Of a DNA stretch of 11,985 bases, positions 6,562 to 11,985 are shown one piece after another (within the stretch, counting starts at the first letter, position 1; every line of letters starts with the position of its first letter). This DNA is from Bacteroidota bacterium (GTDB lineage: Bacteria > Bacteroidota > Bacteroidia > Chitinophagales > Chitinophagaceae): assembly GCA_021824855.1 (NCBI GenBank), contig JAKAJX010000174.1, positions 1-11,985 on the forward strand. Direction: 5' to 3'. A program made the position numbers and the translations under genes. The notes under the pieces are model-generated. The model saw nothing but the letters and a program-made list of their open reading frames with translations, was not told where the DNA came from and did not search any database.

Positions 6562-7908
6562 ATGACCAACCGATTTAGAAAATTTTTACTACTCTCAAGC
6601 TTTGCTTGTACAGCTTTTGTATCGGCAATAGCACAATCTCCCGGACTTCATAACTTTTCAGTTCAACAATGTATAGACTATGCAGTAAAAAATAATGTGC
6701 AAGTAAAAAATGCATTATTAGCCGTTAAAATGCAACAACAACAAAATAGAGATATTACATCAGCAGCACTTCCAAATTTATCCGGAAGTTTTGGCGTTAC
6801 AGATTATCTTAAAATTCCTACAACTTTAATTCCTGCACAATTTTTTGGCGGACCTGCAGGTACTTACGAGCCGGTTCAATTTGGCACAAAATATAATTCA
6901 AGTGCCAATTTGCAATTACAACAGCTATTATTTGATGGACAAGTTTTTGTTGGTTTACAAGCTAGGGCTGCTTCAATGGAGTTTCAAGAAAAAAATGTTG
7001 AAGTAACACAAGAAGTAATTAAAGCCAATGTATATAAAATATATTATCAGTTGGCAGTAAGCAAAACGCAAATTAATTTATTAGATGCCAATATTGAAAG
7101 ATTAAAAAAATTACAACACGAGGTTACTGTAATGTATAATAATGGCTTTTCTGAAAAGTTAGATATTGATAAAATAAATGTTCAAATTGCTAACCTTGAA
7201 ACTCAAAAACAAAAAGCACTCAATTCAATTCAGATTGGTTACTTAGGATTAAAAACATTAATGGGAATGCCTATAAAAGATTCCTTAACCTTAACGGATG
7301 AAATTAGCTACGATAATATTAAAACCGGATTAGCAGATACCGGATATCAATACACAGATAGAAAAGAATTTCAATACCTGAATATTGCAAAAAAGTTAAA
7401 CGAATACAATATTAAACGTTATAAACTTAGTTATTATCCTTCTATTGCATTTACCAGTGTGTTTAGTAAACAAGCCTTTAGATCTCAATTTGATATTTTT
7501 GGAAAAGGCGATTGGTTTACTACCTCTTTTGTAGGTCTTAATATATCTGTGCCAATTTTTGATGGCTTTTCAAAAGATTCGAAAATTAAACAAGCTAAAA
7601 TTTCATTATTACAAACCAATAACCAACTCGATAACTTAAAACTTACTATTGATAATGAAGTACAACAAGCTAAACTTAATTTCGAAACAGCTATTAACAC
7701 TTTAAACTTTCAAAAGAAAAATATGGATTTGGCCGAAAGTGTTTATAACCAAACAAAGAGAAAACTTGAAACCGGTACCGGATCTAACATAGAAATAACT
7801 ACCGCACAAACCGACTTAATTACTGCACAAACAAATTACATTGGCGCCATGTACGATGCAGTAATTGCAAAAGTTGATTATAATAAAGCTATTGGTAAAT
7901 TAAAATAA
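6562..7908 (+). CDS. TolC-family outer-membrane efflux protein
   Basis: This is the outer-membrane channel of a tripartite exporter, expected to act as a trimer spanning the outer membrane and periplasm. It has 448 residues. A signal peptide is clear: basic NRFRK (3-7), hydrophobic core (8-22), and likely cleavage after AIA or AIAQ at about 24-25. The mature protein shows the two OEP repeats. The first begins with FSVQQCIDYAVKNN (32-45) and includes the long coiled-coil helix around ANIERLKKLQHEV. The second ends with a helix containing KLETGTGSNIEITTAQ, matching the usual G.....D...A.. turn, and a final VDYNKAIGKL. Beta-strand-like segments alternate with the helices. It follows tetR by 4 nt, so translation is likely coupled, and it precedes the adaptor by 28 nt. 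Confidence 0.95.
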   Translation: MTNRFRKFLLLSSFACTAFVSAIAQSPGLHNFSVQQCIDYAVKNNVQVKNALLAVKMQQQQNRDITSAALPNLSGSFGVTDYLKIPTTLIPAQFFGGPAGTYEPVQFGTKYNSSANLQLQQLLFDGQVFVGLQARAASMEFQEKNVEVTQEVIKANVYKIYYQLAVSKTQINLLDANIERLKKLQHEVTVMYNNGFSEKLDIDKINVQIANLETQKQKALNSIQIGYLGLKTLMGMPIKDSLTLTDEISYDNIKTGLADTGYQYTDRKEFQYLNIAKKLNEYNIKRYKLSYYPSIAFTSVFSKQAFRSQFDIFGKGDWFTTSFVGLNISVPIFDGFSKDSKIKQAKISLLQTNNQLDNLKLTIDNEVQQAKLNFETAINTLNFQKKNMDLAESVYNQTKRKLETGTGSNIEITTAQTDLITAQTNYIGAMYDAVIAKVDYNKAIGKLK

Positions 7909-7936
7909 TAATATCTAAAATCTTAATACATTTTTT

Positions 7937-9100
7937 ATGCAAAAAATAACTATTGTTTTTGTTACTGCTTTTATGTTGACATTAATTTCATGCGAAACAA
8001 AAACAGACAATACCAACCTACTAAATACTAAAAAAGCCAAGTTGGAAGATTTGAAAAAACAACAAACAAAACTTGGTGAAGAAATTGTAAAATTAGAAAA
8101 TGAAATTACCCTGTTAGATACTTCGGCCATTAAACAAGAAAATGCAAAATTAGTAAGCATTATGCCGATTGAAGCACATCAGTTTAATCATTTTATCGAC
8201 TTGCAAGGTAAAATTGAAGCTGTAAATATTATGTATGTAACCCCACGTGCACAAGGCGGACAAGTAAAGGAATTATTAGTAAAGCAAGGGGATTTTGTAA
8301 AGAAAGGTGCTTTACTTTTAAAATTAGATGATGCCATTGTAAAAAAACAATTAGACCAATTACAAACACAACTAAGTTTTGCTAAAGATTTATATCAACG
8401 CCAACAAAACTTATGGAAAGAAAATATTGGTACAGAAGTTCAATTATTACAAGCAAAAAATTCTGTTGATAATATTGAAAAACAAATAAGCACTGTAAAA
8501 GAACAACTTAGTTTTTCGAATGTATATGCACCAATCGATGGCGTTTTAGAAACAGTAAATATTAGAGTAGGCGAAACATTTATTGGTGTATTAGGCCAAT
8601 CTCCTCAAATATCTATTGTAAATACTTCTAACTTAAAACTTACTGCACAAGTGCCGGAAAATTATTTAGAAAAGGTAAAAGTAGGAACACGCATTAAAAT
8701 AACTTTCCCCGATATTAATAAAACAATAGAAGCTGCCGTTAATGTTGTTGGAAAAATTATCGATCCACTCAGTCGCAGTTTTTATATTGAAGCAAAACTT
8801 CCTGCCGATAAAGATTTAAAACCTAATCAAGTTGCAGAAGTTAAAATTCTCGATTACAGTGTTGCCAACGCTATTACCGTTCCTATCAATACTATACAAA
8901 CCGATGAAAAAGGAAAATTCGTTATAGTAGCATTAGAGCAAAACGGAAAAATTATTGCCCATAAAACAACAGTAAGTATAGGAGAATTATATGGCGATAG
9001 AATTGAAATAAAATCGGGTTTAAAAACAGGAGATAAACTAATTACCGATGGCTTTCAAAATTTATATGAAGGGCAATTAATTACAACCGATCAGAAATAA
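7937..9100 (+). CDS. RND efflux periplasmic adaptor (membrane fusion protein), lipoprotein
   Basis: This 387-residue adaptor would link the RND pump to the TolC-like channel in the periplasm. The N-terminus is a lipoprotein signal with lipobox LISC, so Cys19 should be acylated. Residues of about 28-62 form a lysine/glutamate-rich coiled coil ahead of the usual domains. The split biotinyl-lipoyl domain lies at about 98-133 (with GQVKELLVKQGDFVKKG) and 195-213 (with YAPIDGVLETVNIRVGE). The alpha-hairpin between them is about 134-194. A beta-barrel follows at about 228-305 (LTAQVPENYLEKVKVG; RSFYIEAKLP) and a membrane-proximal domain to the end (VPINTI; GLKTGDKLITDGFQNLYEGQ). It lies 28 nt after the TolC gene and 111 nt before the pump gene. 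The presence of all adaptor domains in order makes the call secure; the substrate is unknown. Confidence 0.95.
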   Translation: MQKITIVFVTAFMLTLISCETKTDNTNLLNTKKAKLEDLKKQQTKLGEEIVKLENEITLLDTSAIKQENAKLVSIMPIEAHQFNHFIDLQGKIEAVNIMYVTPRAQGGQVKELLVKQGDFVKKGALLLKLDDAIVKKQLDQLQTQLSFAKDLYQRQQNLWKENIGTEVQLLQAKNSVDNIEKQISTVKEQLSFSNVYAPIDGVLETVNIRVGETFIGVLGQSPQISIVNTSNLKLTAQVPENYLEKVKVGTRIKITFPDINKTIEAAVNVVGKIIDPLSRSFYIEAKLPADKDLKPNQVAEVKILDYSVANAITVPINTIQTDEKGKFVIVALEQNGKIIAHKTTVSIGELYGDRIEIKSGLKTGDKLITDGFQNLYEGQLITTDQK

Positions 9101-9211
9101 AATTTGATTGCTGATTAACAAATTAAAGTACCGGTGCATAATACAACCTTATTGCCAAGTGCTTAAAAATTTGTTCAAAAAAATAAACCTACAAACTAAT
9201 AAACGAATTAT

Positions 9212-11985
9212 ATGAGTGTATTAGAAAATATTACCGGAAAGTTTAAGCAGTTTGGTCCTACCACATGGTCAATAAAAAACAGAACATCTGTTTATTTAAT
9301 AATGCTATTTGTAACTATGTGGGGTGTAAACCAATTTATTACTTTACCAAAAGAACAGTTTCCCGATATTGTAATTCCTACAATTTATGTACAAACTATT
9401 TATGTAGGAAATTCACCAAAAGATATTGAAAACTTAGTAACACGACCCATTGAAAAACAAATTAAGGGAATTACAGGCGCAAAAATTAAAAAAGTAACCA
9501 GCACTTCGGTACAAGATTATTCGGCTATACAAGTAGAATTTGATACCGATGTACCTACAGATGTGGCATTGCAAAAAGTAAAAGATGCAATGGATAAGGC
9601 TAAACAAGATTTGCCAACCGATTTAACACAAGCACCCACCGCCTTAGAAGTTAGCTTTAGCGAACAACCTATTATGTACGTAAATGTAAGTGGTAATTAT
9701 GATGTAGTTCGCTTAAAGAAATTTGCTGACGATTTAAAAGATAAATTAGAAGAAATTTCTCAAATCAACCGCGTTGATTTAGTAGGTGCTCCGGAAAGAG
9801 AATTTCAAGTGAATATTGATAATTACCGAATGCAAGCAGCCAATATTACTTACAACGATATTGCAAATGCCATTGCTTACGAAAATATGGATATATCCGG
9901 CGGTTTATTGGATGTTGGAAATATGAAACGTAATTTACAATTAAAAGGAGAATTTAAAACCGCTTTTGATATTGAAAAAATTATTGTTCGTAATACAAGC
10001 GGAGCTCCGGTATATTTAAAAGATATAGCAACCATTAAAGATACTATTAAAGAATCTGAAAGCTATGCCCGACTAAATGGCGATAATGTAATTACACTAA
10101 ATATTATTAAACGTGCAGGCGAAAATTTAATTGAAACAAGCGATGCTGTAAAAAAAGTTACCAAAGAAATGCAGCAATCGCAATTTCCGAAAGATTTAAA
10201 AGTGGTTATCACCGGCGATCAGAGTAAACAAACTCGTACCTCGTTTAACGATTTAGTAAATTCTATTATCATCGGATTTATTTTGGTATTGCTTATTTTA
10301 ATGTTTTTCATGGGTTTAACCAATGCCTTCTTTGTGGCACTTAGTGTTCCGCTAAGTATGTTTGTGGCATTTATGTTTTTACCTGCAGCCGATATTATTG
10401 TTGGCGGGCACGTTACACTTAACTTTATTGTACTTTTTGCATTATTATTCGGATTAGGAATTATTGTAGATGATGCCATTGTTGTAATAGAAAATACACA
10501 CCGCATTTTTGTTCAAGGCAAAGGATTTCTTTCTTCCGAAAAAGCAGCCATGATGGCCGCAGGCGAAGTATTTATTCCGGTATTAGCCGGTACTTTAACT
10601 ACCCTTGCACCATTCTTCCCATTATTATTCTGGCCGGGCATTATTGGTAAATTTATGATTTACTTACCTGCAATGCTTATTTTCACTTTATCTGCATCGT
10701 TAATTGTTGCATTTATAATGAATCCGGTTTTCGCAGTAGATTTTATGAACCATTCCGATGATGAACCGGTTAAAAGAAAAACTGTACTATTTAAACGCCC
10801 CACTTTTTGGCTAATTATTGTGGTAGGAATTTTATTAAACATTGTTGGTCATAATATTGCAGCATCGGCAGTTGTTGTTGAAGGAAGTTCATCTCCTGCA
10901 ACACCCTATTTATTTTTTGGAAACTTTTTATTGGTTTTTGCCTCATTAATGATATTTAATCGGTTTGTATTAGATGGTTGGATTTTATATTTCCAAAACC
11001 ATGCATTGCCTTGGATAATGAATCATTATGAAAATTTATTGCGTTGGGCATTAAAAGGATGGAGACCGGTATATTTATTATTATCTACCATTGCCCTATT
11101 ATTCTTTTCATTCATGTTTTTTGGTGCCAGAAAAGTGCCAGTAGTTTTCTTTCCGAAAGGAGATCCTAACTATATCTATGTTTACCTAAAATTACCCGTA
11201 GGAACTTCGGTTAATTACACCGATTCTATTACCCACGTTTTAGAAAATAGAGTTGATAAAGTTTTAGGAATAGATTACGCTAAAAATAAAAATAACCCTA
11301 TTGTAGAAAGTGTTATTACCAATATAGCCGTAGGTGCTAACGACCCTATGAGTGGAGATAGAAGCACAAGAAGCGAATTAGGCAGAATTCAAATTTCATT
11401 TGTTGAATTTGAAAAAAGAAATGGTGTTTCTACGGCTCCATACCTCGATTCTATACGCCATGTATTAAAAGGTATAGCCGGTGCAGAAATTAGCGTTGAT
11501 CAAGAAAAAAATGGACCACCAACCGATCCTCCGGTAAATATTGAAATTGCCAGCGAAGAATTTGATGATATGATTAAAACCGCTGTTGGATTAAAAAATT
11601 ATCTCGATTCAATACAAGTTCCGGGTGTTGAAGAATTGAAAATGGATATTGATTTAAATAATCCCGAAATTACTTTAACCGTAAATAGAGAACGAGCTTT
11701 AAGAGAAGGTGTTTCTTCGGCTCAAATAGGAATGCAACTACGTGCCGCATTATTTGGAAAAGAAGCCGGAAAAATTAAAGATGGAAAAGATGAATATAAA
11801 ATTCAAATAAGAAATGAACAATTAGAACGAAAAAGTTTAGTTGATTTATTAAATATGAATATTATTTTTAGAGATATGGCCGCAGGTGGTGCAGTAAAAC
11901 ATATTCCAATTATTAACTTAGTAAATGTAGATTACACAAGCACTTTAGGAAGTGTAAAACGAAAAAATCAAAAACGTGTAATTAC
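9212..11985 (+). CDS. RND efflux pump permease (AcrB/HAE-like), 3' end beyond the window
   Basis: The frame opens at ATG 9212 and stays open for 924 codons to the right edge with no stop, so the C-terminus is missing; relatives usually exceed 1000 residues. This is a proton-driven inner-membrane pump, working as a trimer with the adaptor and TolC-like genes just upstream. TM1 is at about 26-43, followed by a periplasmic porter domain (EQFPDIVIPT; RPIEKQIKGITG). TM2 starts near 350. The proton-relay motif GIIVDDAIVVIEN in TM4 has both aspartates (D420, D421), typical of the drug/hydrophobe type rather than the heavy-metal type. TM6 ends near 505. Two additional hydrophobic stretches lie at 532-552 and 565-585 before TM7 (about 619-640), unlike AcrB. 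The second porter domain runs from about 645. The lysine expected in TM10 lies outside the window. The substrate cannot be inferred. Confidence 0.95.
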   Translation, partial: MSVLENITGKFKQFGPTTWSIKNRTSVYLIMLFVTMWGVNQFITLPKEQFPDIVIPTIYVQTIYVGNSPKDIENLVTRPIEKQIKGITGAKIKKVTSTSVQDYSAIQVEFDTDVPTDVALQKVKDAMDKAKQDLPTDLTQAPTALEVSFSEQPIMYVNVSGNYDVVRLKKFADDLKDKLEEISQINRVDLVGAPEREFQVNIDNYRMQAANITYNDIANAIAYENMDISGGLLDVGNMKRNLQLKGEFKTAFDIEKIIVRNTSGAPVYLKDIATIKDTIKESESYARLNGDNVITLNIIKRAGENLIETSDAVKKVTKEMQQSQFPKDLKVVITGDQSKQTRTSFNDLVNSIIIGFILVLLILMFFMGLTNAFFVALSVPLSMFVAFMFLPAADIIVGGHVTLNFIVLFALLFGLGIIVDDAIVVIENTHRIFVQGKGFLSSEKAAMMAAGEVFIPVLAGTLTTLAPFFPLLFWPGIIGKFMIYLPAMLIFTLSASLIVAFIMNPVFAVDFMNHSDDEPVKRKTVLFKRPTFWLIIVVGILLNIVGHNIAASAVVVEGSSSPATPYLFFGNFLLVFASLMIFNRFVLDGWILYFQNHALPWIMNHYENLLRWALKGWRPVYLLLSTIALLFFSFMFFGARKVPVVFFPKGDPNYIYVYLKLPVGTSVNYTDSITHVLENRVDKVLGIDYAKNKNNPIVESVITNIAVGANDPMSGDRSTRSELGRIQISFVEFEKRNGVSTAPYLDSIRHVLKGIAGAEISVDQEKNGPPTDPPVNIEIASEEFDDMIKTAVGLKNYLDSIQVPGVEELKMDIDLNNPEITLTVNRERALREGVSSAQIGMQLRAALFGKEAGKIKDGKDEYKIQIRNEQLERKSLVDLLNMNIIFRDMAAGGAVKHIPIINLVNVDYTSTLGSVKRKNQKRVI

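Noticed and set aside
10219..10842. Minus-strand open frames of 95 and 60 codons inside the RND pump gene.
   Set aside because: They lie opposite an unbroken, clearly conserved pump coding sequence; their low-complexity Ser/Thr/Ile-rich translations are what antisense of such a gene yields.

Overview
The window looks like chromosomal DNA from a member of the Bacteroidota, probably close to the Chitinophagaceae/Sphingobacteriia. The evidence is strong AT richness, protein sequences of Bacteroidota character, weak or absent Shine-Dalgarno sequences, and one very good Bacteroidota-type promoter (TTTG, 18 nt, TAGTTTTG). No mobile element, CRISPR array, tRNA or rRNA is visible, and no gap between genes exceeds about 170 bases.

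The left half (about 13-5771) is a run of five minus-strand genes. In transcription order they are a DUF502 two-helix membrane protein, serC (phosphoserine aminotransferase), a DUF1015 protein with a DGHHR motif, an exported TPR-repeat protein, and a long-chain acyl-CoA synthetase. The gaps are 60, 22, 18 and 97 nt, so the middle three are very probably cotranscribed. The serC-DUF1015 pair is a known Bacteroidota association, but here the serA gene often found with them is missing. The acyl-CoA synthetase frame stops before the usual C-terminal domain, so it is either broken or frameshifted at the window edge.

The right half (5943 to the end) is a divergent plus-strand efflux operon: a TetR-family repressor, a TolC-like outer-membrane protein, a lipoprotein periplasmic adaptor, and an RND inner-membrane pump of the AcrB/HAE type that runs off the right edge. 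Together these make a complete tripartite exporter plus its regulator. A 32-bp interrupted palindrome with perfect 9-bp arms fills the spacer of the tetR promoter and is the likely repressor operator.

No wholly new system is evident. The points most worth checking are the interrupted acyl-CoA synthetase, the serC-DUF1015 pairing without serA, the palindromic operator, and the extra pair of hydrophobic segments in the RND pump.
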